A stretch of DNA of 64,000 nt from Bacillus sp. RO1 (GTDB lineage Bacteria > Bacillota > Bacilli > Bacillales > Bacillaceae_I), in the NCBI RefSeq assembly GCF_012524115.1, contig NZ_JAAZWB010000062.1, forward strand, positions 59,306 to 123,305, written 5' to 3'. Positions within the stretch are counted from its first letter, which is position 1, and each line of letters opens with the position of its first letter. The notes below the pieces were generated by a model. It worked only from the letters and a program-made list of their open reading frames with translations, was not told where the DNA came from and ran no database searches. Position numbers and translations under genes: made by a program. This document shows, one piece after another, positions 1 through 8,500 of this stretch.

Positions 1-1
1 C

Positions 2-658
2 ATTTATGAAGATGAGTATGTGCTCGTTGTGAACAAGCCTGCTGGTATGGCATCCATACCGTCAAGGGAGCATCGTTTTGGTACACTTGCCAATGGTGTG
101 CTGGGTTACTATAGGTCAAAGGGTATAAACGCAACCATTCATATTGTTACTAGGCTGGACCTTGATACATCAGGAGTGATGCTTATTGCCAAGCACCGCC
201 ATGCACATCATCTATTTTCCTTGCAACAGCGGGATTTTGGAGTCAAGCGTCGGTATGAAGCGTTGGTTCATGGGGGAATGAATGCTGAAGAAGTAAGCTC
301 CAGTGGGACGGTAGATGCGCCAATCGGTCGCAAGGCTACCAGTATCATTGAGCGCGAGGTCCGGGATGACGGACAGCGTGCGGTTACTCATTATGAGGTG
401 CTTCGTATTGGAGCGTATTGGAGCTATGTGACGTTGCACTTGGAGACGGGGCGAACTCATCAGATCCGAGTGCATATGGCGCATATCGGACATCCGTTAC
501 TTGGTGACAGTTTATACGGAGGTTTTGTGGTAGCTGGAATGTCACGTCAGGCGTTGCACAGCTGTGAGTTGAGCTTCTTTCATCCCGTGGAAGAGCGGAA
601 GATGACGTTTCGATGCGAGTTGCCGGAGGATATGAAAAGAGTGCTGGGGGGGAGCTGA
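2..658 (+). CDS. RluA-family pseudouridine synthase (YjbO-like), 5' end outside window
   Basis: The reading frame is already open at base 2 (I-Y-E-D-E-Y-V-L-V-V-N-K), so the gene begins upstream and only the catalytic part is present. VVNKPAG and the active-site segment TRLDLDTSG, whose Asp is the catalytic residue of RluA-type enzymes, are followed by the RTHQIR motif near the C-terminus. Such enzymes isomerise uridine to pseudouridine in rRNA or tRNA. The usual HRLD is TRLD here. prpE follows in the opposite direction, as yjbO and prpE are neighbours in B. subtilis, which supports a YjbO assignment. The exact RNA target cannot be read from the sequence. Confidence 0.9.
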   Translation: MYEDEYVLVVNKPAGMASIPSREHRFGTLANGVLGYYRSKGINATIHIVTRLDLDTSGVMLIAKHRHAHHLFSLQQRDFGVKRRYEALVHGGMNAEEVSSSGTVDAPIGRKATSIIEREVRDDGQRAVTHYEVLRIGAYWSYVTLHLETGRTHQIRVHMAHIGHPLLGDSLYGGFVVAGMSRQALHSCELSFFHPVEERKMTFRCELPEDMKRVLGGS

Positions 659-1022
659 CGAACCATGTGGATGTCAGCTTTCTTTTTATTGTGGGGCTGG
701 TTAGCTGACGACGCGAGTGGGTTTGGTCTGGAAATTAATAGGAAACTCCCGTAATTACTAATTTTCGCCCGTAAACTTGAAAAATCGCCCGTAAATCGAA
801 ATTATCGCCCGTATTTCCAAAAAGTCGCCCGATTACTATTAGTAATCGCCCATAAATTCTAATTATCGCCCGATTGAGGAAAACGCAACTTTTAGCGCCG
901 AACCATTGAGGCGGATTCCCGTTGTTGCAGTCACATTTACGCCGCCAAACCGTCGCTGTCCCAGCCAGACCCTTTCCAACAAACTCAACTGGCATCCCAT
1001 ATGATATGCGCTTTCCTCTAAG
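659..1022. other. Gene-free interval carrying a phased repeat array
   Basis: No supported gene lies between the pseudouridine synthase and prpE, which converge here. Most of the interval is the TCGCCCG array listed separately. The small open frames across it are composed of the repeat and have no ribosome binding site. Confidence 0.7.
746..871. repeat. Helically phased array of seven TCGCCCG-type motifs
   Basis: CTCCC or CGCCC cores begin at 746, 766, 786, 806, 826, 847 and 867, that is at 20, 20, 20, 20, 21 and 20 bp steps. Each core is usually followed by GTAA, GTAT or GATT and separated by AT-rich filler of unrelated sequence. Only the core and its spacing are conserved. A 20-bp step is not a multiple of three, so this is not a coding repeat. 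A second array of the same type lies at 57460-57525. Confidence 0.85.
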
Positions 1023-1763
1023 TCAGTCCCACAACTCCCGGAATTTTTCCTTCACAAACGGCATCCCCGAATCCACAGAAACCGTCTCCATCTCAGGGTA
1101 TCGCAAGGCAGAGAGCTTCCCACCAAAAACCGCACCTGTGTCAATATTGGCTGTGTTATTGACGATTCTCACTTCGCGAACAGGAGTGTGTCCATAGATG
1201 ATCCAGGCATCTCCGTCATACTCTTGTGCCCAGTCGCGGCGTACTGGCATGCCGTTCTCGTGAAATTCTCCGGTAATATCGCCGTAAAGTACAAAGGTTT
1301 TTACTTTTTTCCCCTCCTTGCCTATGTAGTCCTTTTTAATGCCTGCATGAGCGACGATAAGTTTACCATCATCCAACACTTGATAGAGAGGTGATTCCTC
1401 ATACAGTTTGATAAACATCTTCCGAAAGCGGTCCTGTTCTGCGCCAGAAAGCGCCTCAAATTCCGCCACGGTCGTCTCCAATCCATGAGTATGCTGAACT
1501 TTGTTTCCTAAAAGAAAACGGTACAGTTTATTGCAATGATTTCCGGGAACATAATAACCAAGTCCCTCTTCAACCAAGTCATAAACAATTTTCACCACGC
1601 CGATTGAGTCAGAACCTCTGTCAGTAAGATCTCCCACAAATGCAAGTTTTCTATCTTCAGGGTGTTTATATAAGCCATCAATCTCAAAATAGCCCAATTC
1701 TTTAAGCAAGCCCTTAAATTCCTTTATACACCCATGGATATCACCAATAACATCAATTTTCAT
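1023..1763 (-). CDS. prpE: PrpE, PPP-family phosphatase / diadenosine-tetraphosphate hydrolase
   Basis: The 246-residue protein carries the metallophosphoesterase signature in order: GDIHG (residues 7-11), GDLTDRG (44-50), GNHC (74-77), and later HAG and GHTP with metal-binding histidines. Length and position (next to a yjbO-like gene and a yjbQ-like antiporter) match B. subtilis PrpE, which hydrolyses bis(5'-nucleosyl) tetraphosphates and has been linked to spore germination. The ATG at 1763 follows an AAAGGAG at an extended spacing. Cytoplasmic, no signal peptide. Confidence 0.9.
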   Translation of the reverse strand: MKIDVIGDIHGCIKEFKGLLKELGYFEIDGLYKHPEDRKLAFVGDLTDRGSDSIGVVKIVYDLVEEGLGYYVPGNHCNKLYRFLLGNKVQHTHGLETTVAEFEALSGAEQDRFRKMFIKLYEESPLYQVLDDGKLIVAHAGIKKDYIGKEGKKVKTFVLYGDITGEFHENGMPVRRDWAQEYDGDAWIIYGHTPVREVRIVNNTANIDTGAVFGGKLSALRYPEMETVSVDSGMPFVKEKFRELWD

Positions 1764-1931
1764 AAAGTCAGAACTCTCCTTTTATGGACATATCTTTTCC
1801 AGTTTCCCCATACAAATGAGTGAGAAAAAAGGAAAAAGTTCATACTACTGTTAATATCTTCATTCTACCATCAATGTAAATTTTTCATGAAATATTTATC
1901 AGATTACTGTTTTAGCGTAATAAAAACATGA

Positions 1932-1937
1932 TATAAT
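1932..1937 (+). promoter_or_regulatory. Candidate -10 box of the antiporter gene
   Basis: A consensus TATAAT lies 38 bp before the ATG at 1976. No good -35 is seen at 16-18 bp upstream (TTTAGC at 1911 has a 15-bp spacer), so only the -10 is proposed. Confidence 0.4.
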
Positions 1938-1975
1938 TTTTGCTTATTACATACAAAATGATCGGGGAAGATAGC

Positions 1976-4039
1976 ATGTTTGAATTACCAATAAAAGAAC
2001 CGGTATTAGTTTTTACAATTGCCATGATCATCTTTTTCATTTTTCCCTATTTCATGAAATTGTTGCGGATACCGGGGTTAATTGGACCAATTTTGGCGGG
2101 TGTCATCATTGGACCCAACGGATTGGCAGTGTTAGAGAGAAGCTCTACGATTGAGTTGCTTGGTACGGTCGGTTTGCTTTTCATCATGTTCATTGCAGGA
2201 CTTGAGATGGACTTGGATGGCTTTAAAAAATACCGAAACCGAAGCATTGTATACGGTATGCTTTCGTTTTGGATCCCATTAGCTGTTGGTACAGTGATTA
2301 GTCTGCTGCTCGGATATAGTATGGCAGCCGCTATCTTAATTGGCTCGATACTTGGCTCGCATACTCTTTTAGGCTACCCGATTGCCAGCCGTCTAGGGAT
2401 TGGGAAAAGTAAAGCAATAACCACAGCTGTTGGTGGTAGTATTTTAACGGATACATTTGCCCTATTGGTGCTTGCAGTAATTACAGGGGCAGCATCAGGA
2501 GAACTGGATATTTATTTTGGAATAAAATTAACATTCTCCTTAATCGTCTTTGTCGCAATTATCTTTTTGGGAACCCCTTATCTTTCTAGGTGGTTCTTCA
2601 GAAACATTGCGACGGAGGGAACCGGAGAGTTTATCTATGTCATGGTCATGCTTTTCACAGCAGGATCATTGGCTCTTATTGCAGGTCTGCAGCCGATTAT
2701 CGGGGCATTTTTAGTGGGTCTGGCGCTAAACCGTTTTATTTTCGACCAAGGCCCATTGATGAATAGAATACGATTTACTGCCAACAGCATTTTCATTCCC
2801 TTTTTCCTGTTATCTGTCGGGATGCTGATGGATTTAAGTGTACTTGTCGGCAATGCGAAGGCATGGGTTTTAACCATTGCCATTGTGCTAGGGCTTTTGG
2901 TGAGCAAGTATATCGCCGCGGTGCTAACAAGTAAGTTTTATAACTACTCTAAAGATGAAAAAATGGTGATTTTCGGTCTTACCACTCCACAGGCTGCCGC
3001 AACGCTTGCTGCTACTCTTGTTGGATTTAATGTCGGGCTGTTGGATCAGGCAACGGTTAACGGAGTTATCATCATGATTTTAATTACGTGTATTGTTGGC
3101 CCATATCTAGTTGAAAAATATGGTCGTAAACTCGCACTTGAAGAAGAAATGATGCCAGTACAAAAAGGAGAGGCACCAGAGCGAATCTTGATTCCAATCG
3201 CCAATCCAAATACGATGGAGTCCTTGATGGACCTTGCATTTGTCATAAGACAATCCAATTCTGTCGAGCATCCATTGTATGCTCTAAGTGTGGTGCAGCG
3301 GGACATGTGGGGAGCAGATGGGGATGTGGCAAAAGCAGAGAAAATGCTTGGCCAAGCGGTTTCCTATTCCAGTGGAGCGGATGTTCCAATCCGTGTGACA
3401 ACAAGGGTGGACCGCAATATCGCGATTGGAATTAACAGAGCCATCGCAGAAGAACGTATTACCACCCTTGTTGCAGGCTGGAACGGAGAACGTACAGCAC
3501 CTCAGAAAATTTTCGGCGGTGTCATTGATCAGGTGCTAGACCAGACGAACGTGTCGGTGTTGATCTCTAAGCTAGGCCATCCATTAAATACAACTAAACG
3601 GATAGTGCTGATTCTTCCAAAAGGGATTGACCATAAACCGGGGTATTGGGATGCACTAGCCACAATAAAATTAATTGCCAGCAATCTTGGTGCAACCATT
3701 CAATGCTATGTGATTAAAGGATTTCCAGATGTTTATAAAGCGCATATGCGCGAAATCAAACCAAATCCTCCGACGATTGTGGAATGGGTGGAGGGTTGGA
3801 CGGCACTTTATGAAAACAAGCTGCCGACTCTGCAGCCAGATGACCTGGTAGTTGTTTTGAGCGCTAGAAGAGGGACCACCGGCTGGCATCCGCAATTGGA
3901 AAAGATTCCTGGTAAACTTGCAAAAATTAACCCTGAAAGCTTTATCATCTTCTATCCACGTGAGGAAAAAGAAGATACGCGTGGAACGCGCGGAACGGAA
4001 ATACCAAAAGAAGTACTGCTTGGCAGGGATTATGATTGA
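1976..4039 (+). CDS. CPA2-family Na+/H+ (or K+/H+) antiporter, YjbQ-like
   Basis: About 687 residues. The first ~400 form a dozen hydrophobic segments with the glycine-rich LRIPGLIGPILAGVIIGPNG motif and the EFIYVMVMLF/GAFLVGLALN region typical of KefB/NapA-type cation:proton antiporters. The C-terminal ~270 residues are soluble and resemble a universal-stress-protein-like regulatory domain (ERILIPIANP..., VAGWNGERT) rather than the TrkA-N domain of KefB. The ATG at 1976 is chosen over an upstream in-frame TTG at 1940 because GGGGAAG lies 5 bp before it. Position after prpE matches B. subtilis yjbQ. The transported ion is inferred from the family only. Confidence 0.85.
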   Translation: MFELPIKEPVLVFTIAMIIFFIFPYFMKLLRIPGLIGPILAGVIIGPNGLAVLERSSTIELLGTVGLLFIMFIAGLEMDLDGFKKYRNRSIVYGMLSFWIPLAVGTVISLLLGYSMAAAILIGSILGSHTLLGYPIASRLGIGKSKAITTAVGGSILTDTFALLVLAVITGAASGELDIYFGIKLTFSLIVFVAIIFLGTPYLSRWFFRNIATEGTGEFIYVMVMLFTAGSLALIAGLQPIIGAFLVGLALNRFIFDQGPLMNRIRFTANSIFIPFFLLSVGMLMDLSVLVGNAKAWVLTIAIVLGLLVSKYIAAVLTSKFYNYSKDEKMVIFGLTTPQAAATLAATLVGFNVGLLDQATVNGVIIMILITCIVGPYLVEKYGRKLALEEEMMPVQKGEAPERILIPIANPNTMESLMDLAFVIRQSNSVEHPLYALSVVQRDMWGADGDVAKAEKMLGQAVSYSSGADVPIRVTTRVDRNIAIGINRAIAEERITTLVAGWNGERTAPQKIFGGVIDQVLDQTNVSVLISKLGHPLNTTKRIVLILPKGIDHKPGYWDALATIKLIASNLGATIQCYVIKGFPDVYKAHMREIKPNPPTIVEWVEGWTALYENKLPTLQPDDLVVVLSARRGTTGWHPQLEKIPGKLAKINPESFIIFYPREEKEDTRGTRGTEIPKEVLLGRDYD

Positions 4040-4061
4040 TTTGTATTATTTTGATAAGAAG

Positions 4062-4098
4062 CAGTGCAGGGGGAAGGATTCCTGCACTGTTTTTTTTT
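4062..4098 (+). terminator. Rho-independent terminator of the antiporter gene
   Basis: A perfect 9-bp stem (CAGTGCAGG / CCTGCACTG) with a 10-nt loop is followed by nine T residues, 22 bp after the stop codon. Confidence 0.9.
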
Positions 4099-4108
4099 AC
4101 TGTATCTG

Positions 4109-4370
4109 CGCCCGAAACTCAGTCTGGAACGGGGAAACGGTAAGAGAGAAGCGTTCTCAAAGCCCGAAACCCGGTTGAAAAGTTGAAAACGGTAAGAGAG
4201 GAGCGTTCTCAAAGCCCGAAACCCGGTTGAAAAGTTGAAAATGGTAAAAGAGAAGCGTTCTCAAAGCCCGAAACCCAGCTGCAAAGTTGAAAATGGTAAG
4301 AGAGGAGCGTTCTCAAAGCCCGAAACCCGGCTGCAAAAGCAAAAACGGTAATAGAACGCCCAAAAATACC
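4109..4370. repeat. 52-bp tandem repeat, about five units
   Basis: CCCGAAAC recurs at 4111, 4163, 4215, 4267 and 4319, exactly 52 bp apart. Each unit reads GCCCGAAACCCGG, then an A-rich stretch, ACGGTAAGAG and a small GAGAA-GCG-TTCTC dyad. Units differ by single substitutions, and the first and last are the most diverged. 52 is not divisible by three, so an encoded protein repeat is excluded. Confidence 0.9.
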
Positions 4371-4397
4371 TAATCCCCAACTTCCCAAAAGAATAAG

Positions 4398-4426
4398 TTC
4401 GCATTTCGACAACTATATGCTATAAT
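4398..4426 (+). promoter_or_regulatory. SigA-type promoter of fabI
   Basis: TTCGCA (4398-4403), a 17-bp spacer and a perfect TATAAT (4421-4426), 47 bp upstream of the fabI ATG. Confidence 0.65.
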
Positions 4427-4442
4427 TATGACTAGGTACTAA
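4426..4442. promoter_or_regulatory. FapR-type operator upstream of fabI
   Basis: On the minus strand this 17-mer reads TTAGTACCTAGTCATAA, matching the FapR consensus TTAGTACCTRDTACTAA at 15 of 17 positions. It overlaps the downstream edge of the -10 box and the expected start site, the right place for repression. In B. subtilis, FapR represses fabI and is released by malonyl-CoA/malonyl-ACP, so the same control is inferred here. Confidence 0.75.
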
Positions 4443-4472
4443 TAACTTATATAAATAGGAGGATATAAAACA

Positions 4473-5243
4473 ATGAATTTATCCTTAGATGGTCGTACAT
4501 ATGTAGTAATGGGAGTAGCAAATAAAAGAAGTATCGCATGGGGTATCGCAAGATCCTTACATGACGCAGGAGCGCGATTGGTATTCACTTACGCTGGTGA
4601 GCGCTTAGAAAAGAGTGTAAGAGAGCTTGCAGATTCATTAGAAAGAAATGACTCCATCGTTCTTCCGTGTGATGTAACTAAAGACGAAGAAGTTCACACT
4701 TGCTTCCAGCAAATTAAAGAAGAGGTTGGCACCATTCACGGTGTGGCACACTGTATCGCGTTTGCTAACAAAGAAGAGCTTCAAGGTGATTATATGAACA
4801 CAACCAGAGACGGATTTCTGCTTGCACACAATATCAGTTCCTACTCTTTAACAGCTGTAGCTAAAGAAGCAAAAGAAATCATGACTGAAGGCGGAAGCAT
4901 TGTAACACTGACTTACCTTGGTGGTGAAAAAGTAGTTCCTAACTACAATGTCATGGGTGTAGCTAAAGCGAGCCTAGATGCAAGCGTAAAATATTTAGCT
5001 AATGACCTTGGTAAAGTCGGCATCCGCGTGAACTCTATTTCCGCAGGTCCAATCCGTACACTTTCAGCAAAAGGTGTAAGTGATTTTAACTCGATTCTAA
5101 AAGAAATTGAAGAAACTGCTCCACTTCGCAGAGTGACAACTCAAGAAGAAGTCGGGGACACTGCGTTGTTCTTATTCAGTAACTTGTCCCGCGGAATTAC
5201 AGGGGAAAATATTCACGTGGATTCAGGGTATCACATCTTATAA
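4473..5243 (+). CDS. fabI: Enoyl-[acyl-carrier-protein] reductase FabI
   Basis: The 256-residue SDR-type enzyme reduces trans-2-enoyl-ACP with NAD(P)H in the last step of each fatty-acid elongation cycle. MGVANKRSIAWGIA near the N-terminus binds the cofactor. Tyr148 and the Tyr158-x6-Lys165 pair (YNVMGVAK) are the FabI catalytic residues. The C-terminus carries the usual SNLSRGITGENIHVDSGYHI. AGGAGGA lies 9 bp before the ATG. A SigA promoter and FapR-type operator precede it and a terminator follows, so it appears monocistronic, as in B. subtilis. Confidence 0.97.
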   Translation: MNLSLDGRTYVVMGVANKRSIAWGIARSLHDAGARLVFTYAGERLEKSVRELADSLERNDSIVLPCDVTKDEEVHTCFQQIKEEVGTIHGVAHCIAFANKEELQGDYMNTTRDGFLLAHNISSYSLTAVAKEAKEIMTEGGSIVTLTYLGGEKVVPNYNVMGVAKASLDASVKYLANDLGKVGIRVNSISAGPIRTLSAKGVSDFNSILKEIEETAPLRRVTTQEEVGDTALFLFSNLSRGITGENIHVDSGYHIL

Positions 5244-5257
5244 TAAAAACTAACTTA

Positions 5258-5296
5258 AACCATTCTGGACTATTAAAAGCCTGGGATGGTTTTTTC
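5258..5296 (+). terminator. Rho-independent terminator of fabI
   Basis: AACCATTCTGG pairs with CCTGGGATGGTT (with G-T pairs), followed by a run of T residues. Confidence 0.75.
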
Positions 5297-5342
5297 CTAT
5301 CTGTCTTTTAAAATTGGCTCTCGCCCCTCCTCATGCACCTAT

Positions 5343-5370
5343 ACCACCTTTACTACTCTAGCATATTTTA
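5343..5370 (+). promoter_or_regulatory. SigK-like promoter of the amidase gene
   Basis: CATATTTTA (5362-5370) fits the SigK -10 pattern CATANNNTA, with AC (5343-5344) 17 bp upstream as the minimal -35. It lies 24 bp before the start codon. SigK control is an inference, consistent with the similarity of the gene to B. subtilis cwlC, which is SigK-dependent. Confidence 0.55.
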
Positions 5371-5393
5371 TAGTATAAGGAGGGGATCATCAG

Positions 5394-6818
5394 ATGAAAT
5401 TGATTGTATTAGACCCTGGTCATGGTGGACAGGACCCGGGGGCTGTGTTTCAAAGCCTTCAAGAAAAAGTAGAGAATTTAGATATTGCAAAACGTGTGAG
5501 AACCTATTTGGAAAAAGAATATGATGTGAAGGTGATGATGACAAGAGAGGGAGACACCACGGTTAGTCTTGAGGCTAGGTCAAATCTCGCAAACTCTGTT
5601 AAGGCGGATTATTTCTGTTCTATTCACCATAATGCTGGTGGGGGGACAGGCTTTGAAAGCTTTCGTTTTAATGGAAGTAATGACTTTTCTAGTCAAGCAA
5701 TGACTCTTCAAGAAATCGTTCATAGAGAAGTCATTAATGTAGTCACAGGTAAATACAATAGAAGAGATAGAGGAATCAAAGCGGCGAACTTTCATGTATT
5801 AAGAGAAACGTCGATGCCATCTGTTCTGTTGGAAATCCTGTTTCTTGATGACACCGAAGATCGAATGCTTATCCAGAATGAATCTTTTAAAGAAGATGTT
5901 TCGACTGCGATTGGGGAAGGTCTTGCCAAAGCTTTGGCCCTGCCAAGGAAGGTGACTACGAATTTGTATAAAGTAATTGCGGGTTCATTTTTGGGAAGGA
6001 AAAATGCGGACACCAGACTAAAATTCCTTCAGGAAAAGGGCATCACAGCATTCATTGCAACTACGACCTTAAATGGTGCACCTTATTACCGTGTACAAGT
6101 AGGTGCATTTAATGACAGGGAAAACGCGGAAGAGATAGTGGGCCAAATGAAGATCTTAGGAATTGAAGCATTCATACTAGTTGAAACTACTATGACTCCA
6201 CAACCCACACCTCCAACAGATCCAACACCACCAACACCGTCTGCTCCACAAAACACCCCAATGCCGACAGGACTATCCATTGAAGGCACTTCCGTATTAA
6301 AAGCTGAAGAGCTTGATACTTTCGTCAAAACGATTAATCCGAATGCACCTTTGCTTGGTGAATATTATATAGAGCTTGGAGAAGCTTATAATATCAGAGG
6401 GGATGTCGCATTTGCACAGGCCATCCACGAAACAAACTATTTTCGTTTTACAGGAACGGTAAAGCCAGATCAAAATAACTATGCAGGCATCGGTGCGACA
6501 GGTGGAGAGGTGAGAGGCGCCACTTTTGCAACATCCGAAGAAGGTGTTCTTGCTCATATTCAGCACCTTTACGCATATGCCAATAGTAAACCGCTACCAA
6601 CAACTTACCCAAAAGTAGATCCCCGATTTGACCTTGTTACAAGAGGGATTGCCCCTGGATGGATAAATTTAAATGGACGCTGGGCAGTACCAGGAACACA
6701 GTACGGACAGCTAATTTTGAAAATATATGAAAAAATGCTTGAAGAAACGATTACGGTAAAACAGGTTGAGTTGGAGAAGATGAGGGATGTGCTGGTAGAG
6801 GTTAGAAACAAGCAATAA
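5394..6818 (+). CDS. CwlC-like N-acetylmuramoyl-L-alanine amidase with SPOR-like region and glucosaminidase domain
   Basis: Residues 1-180 form an Amidase_3 domain starting directly with LIVLDPGHGG (zinc His10), Glu24, SIHHN (His78/79) and the catalytic region VLLEILFLDD. Residues ~185-265 resemble SPOR peptidoglycan-binding repeats (YKVIAGSF, YYRVQVGAF). A Pro/Thr-rich linker (~268-292) leads to a glucosaminidase-type domain (AQAIHETNYF with a probable catalytic Glu, NNYAGIGATGG). It would cleave both the peptide amide bond and glycan strands. There is no signal peptide, as in CwlC, the mother-cell amidase released at lysis. AGGAGGGG precedes the ATG. The glucosaminidase module is an addition relative to CwlC. 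Confidence 0.88.
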   Translation: MKLIVLDPGHGGQDPGAVFQSLQEKVENLDIAKRVRTYLEKEYDVKVMMTREGDTTVSLEARSNLANSVKADYFCSIHHNAGGGTGFESFRFNGSNDFSSQAMTLQEIVHREVINVVTGKYNRRDRGIKAANFHVLRETSMPSVLLEILFLDDTEDRMLIQNESFKEDVSTAIGEGLAKALALPRKVTTNLYKVIAGSFLGRKNADTRLKFLQEKGITAFIATTTLNGAPYYRVQVGAFNDRENAEEIVGQMKILGIEAFILVETTMTPQPTPPTDPTPPTPSAPQNTPMPTGLSIEGTSVLKAEELDTFVKTINPNAPLLGEYYIELGEAYNIRGDVAFAQAIHETNYFRFTGTVKPDQNNYAGIGATGGEVRGATFATSEEGVLAHIQHLYAYANSKPLPTTYPKVDPRFDLVTRGIAPGWINLNGRWAVPGTQYGQLILKIYEKMLEETITVKQVELEKMRDVLVEVRNKQ

Positions 6819-7190
6819 ATCACTACTACTAGTTAAGATTTTCCCTCATAAAAAATTCCTAAGCTACTAAGACCGCTGCCATTTAACATGACAGCGGTCA
6901 AAATTGTTGCTGCTTAATTTATCTTTCCTTATTTCATCGTCTTTTCCCCCATTTAGAAAAAGAAACAAGCATACTGCATATATATTAAAAACGATAAGGT
7001 TGAGGAGTTAAAAAGAATAAAATAACGTGCGGAGAGCATGGATGAGTCGTTATTATGTTTTCCTTTACCATAGCTTCATGGCACTAAAACAATATTACCC
7101 TCAATACAATTAGTTTAAAGTCTATCATATACTGGAACAGGCTATTCATCTTGTTTTCGAAAAATGAAAAAAAGAAGGTGAATGATTAAA
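6819..7190. other. Gene-free interval before the polysaccharide cluster
   Basis: It contains a hairpin (6871-6899) and no supported gene. A 23-codon frame starting near 7043 was considered and not accepted. CATATACTG near 7131 resembles a SigK -10 with one mismatch but lacks a well-placed AC. Confidence 0.5.
6871..6899. terminator. Hairpin after the amidase gene
   Basis: GACCGCTG...CAGCGGTC forms a perfect 8-bp stem extended by CAT/ATG around a short loop. No T run follows, so termination is uncertain. Confidence 0.45.
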
Positions 7191-8459
7191 ATGAATTACA
7201 CGATAATAGAACATGAAGAATTTAAAGAATATAAGTCTTTAAAAAAAGAACACGAATTGAAAATAGAAGTCAGTATTATTATTCCATCTTATAACAAATT
7301 TCCACAAAATTTATTAACCTTATATTCATTAGAAATTCAAAATTTTGATTCTAATAAGATGGAAGTATTGTTTATAGATGATTGCTCTACCGACGAGACC
7401 CAGTCGATATTGGATAGTTTTAATCCGGATTTTCTATTTCGTTATTTAAGATGTAAAAAAAATGTAGGAAGATCAAAAGCAAGAAATCTTGGTATAAATG
7501 AAGCAAAAGGAAATATACTCATATTTTTGGATGCAGAAATGCTTGTACGGCCCGATTTTGTGAAACAACATTATCTGCAACAATTAAATAGTTGTACCCT
7601 TCAAGTAATAACGGGTGCTTTATTCTTTGAAGGAATATATTCTTGTCTCTATCCATCCTTTACAGTTGACCAAAAAAGTCAAATATCAAAGAAAATAAAT
7701 AAAAAAAATGAGCTAGATAGAAGAACAAAAAGTATACTTTATCAATTCATTAATGATCAAGATATTACGGATTATATAGTACTTCTTAGCAAAAAAGATA
7801 TCATGAGACAAAAATACAAAGGTTTAACATTTACGATGCACTCTTTTGGTACGGATCTCATAGAAAATTTTGGAGATGATTTAAGAGGTTTTATGTTTCC
7901 ATGGATGTTATTTTTGACAGGTAACCTTTCTCTAAAGAAGGAATTACTTCTGAATGTAGGTTTATTTGATGAGAATTTTAAATTTTGGGGATATGAGGAC
8001 TGGGAACTTGGATATAGGTTAAGTAAATATGGGGCAAAATTTAAAAGTAGTAAATTGTTAATGGGTTATCACCAAGAGCACCCAGTTTCTCTGAATAAAA
8101 CGAATGAGGCAGCTATTAATTTCCGAATATTTTTAAAGAAATACAATTATGAATTTGATTTATTGATATTAATACTCCAATTAACGGGTTTTGCAACGTT
8201 CGTAGAGATTAGCAAGTGTTTAAAAGATTTTAAAAGACTCCCTGTAAATAAATATAATTATATAAAACATTTGTTTCGAGAGGTGTTATTAGAGTTAGTT
8301 CGACAATTCGAAATGGAACCAACACAAGATACAAAGCGCTTTAAAGATAAGTTAGGAATTAGTTTTAAGGAAGTGGAAATTGTTGAATTGAAAGAACTTA
8401 AAGAAGCGGAACAATATGATACATTAATAAATTTAATAGAGCGAATTATTCTGGACTAA
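7191..8459 (+). CDS. Family 2 glycosyltransferase with long C-terminal extension
   Basis: GT-A fold at residues ~20-250: VSIIIPSYNK, FIDDCSTDETQ, RCKKNVGRSKARNLG and FLDAEM, the last in the DxD metal-site position, then GYEDWELGYRL and GYHQEH typical of GT2 acceptor loops. The last ~130 residues are helical and unassigned. The ATG at 7191 is preferred to 7182 because AGAAGGTG sits ~10 bp before it. It is a clear paralogue of the protein at 15753-17000 (shared RCKKN..R..A.N.G...AKG.ILIFL..EM). It opens an AT-rich block of sugar-modification genes; the acceptor is probably a spore or cell-surface glycan. Confidence 0.85.
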   Translation: MNYTIIEHEEFKEYKSLKKEHELKIEVSIIIPSYNKFPQNLLTLYSLEIQNFDSNKMEVLFIDDCSTDETQSILDSFNPDFLFRYLRCKKNVGRSKARNLGINEAKGNILIFLDAEMLVRPDFVKQHYLQQLNSCTLQVITGALFFEGIYSCLYPSFTVDQKSQISKKINKKNELDRRTKSILYQFINDQDITDYIVLLSKKDIMRQKYKGLTFTMHSFGTDLIENFGDDLRGFMFPWMLFLTGNLSLKKELLLNVGLFDENFKFWGYEDWELGYRLSKYGAKFKSSKLLMGYHQEHPVSLNKTNEAAINFRIFLKKYNYEFDLLILILQLTGFATFVEISKCLKDFKRLPVNKYNYIKHLFREVLLELVRQFEMEPTQDTKRFKDKLGISFKEVEIVELKELKEAEQYDTLINLIERIILD

Positions 8460-8482
8460 TTACCGGAACGGGTAATTAGTCC
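8453..8482. terminator. Bidirectional terminator between convergent genes
   Basis: A perfect 12-bp stem GGACTAATTACC / GGTAATTAGTCC straddles the stop codon of the glycosyltransferase and faces the end of the cytidylyltransferase gene on the other strand. T runs are weak. Confidence 0.6.
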
Positions 8483-8500
8483 TAGTATATTAATGAAATA

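Larger units (their letters stand above)
4040..4472. other. Gene-free interval: terminator, 52-bp tandem repeat, fabI control region
   Basis: No supported gene. It holds, in order, the antiporter terminator, a 52-bp tandem repeat and the fabI promoter with its FapR-type operator. Confidence 0.7.

Noticed and set aside
746..871. CRISPR array
   Set aside because: Repeat cores are only ~7 bp and spacers ~13 bp, and no cas genes are present in the window.
735..995. Minus-strand 86-codon frame across the TCGCCCG array
   Set aside because: No ribosome site, and the composition follows the repeat.
7043..7114. A 23-codon ORF (MSRYYVF...) with a weak GGAGAG upstream
   Set aside because: Too short, no promoter or homologue recognised, and spacing to the site is poor.
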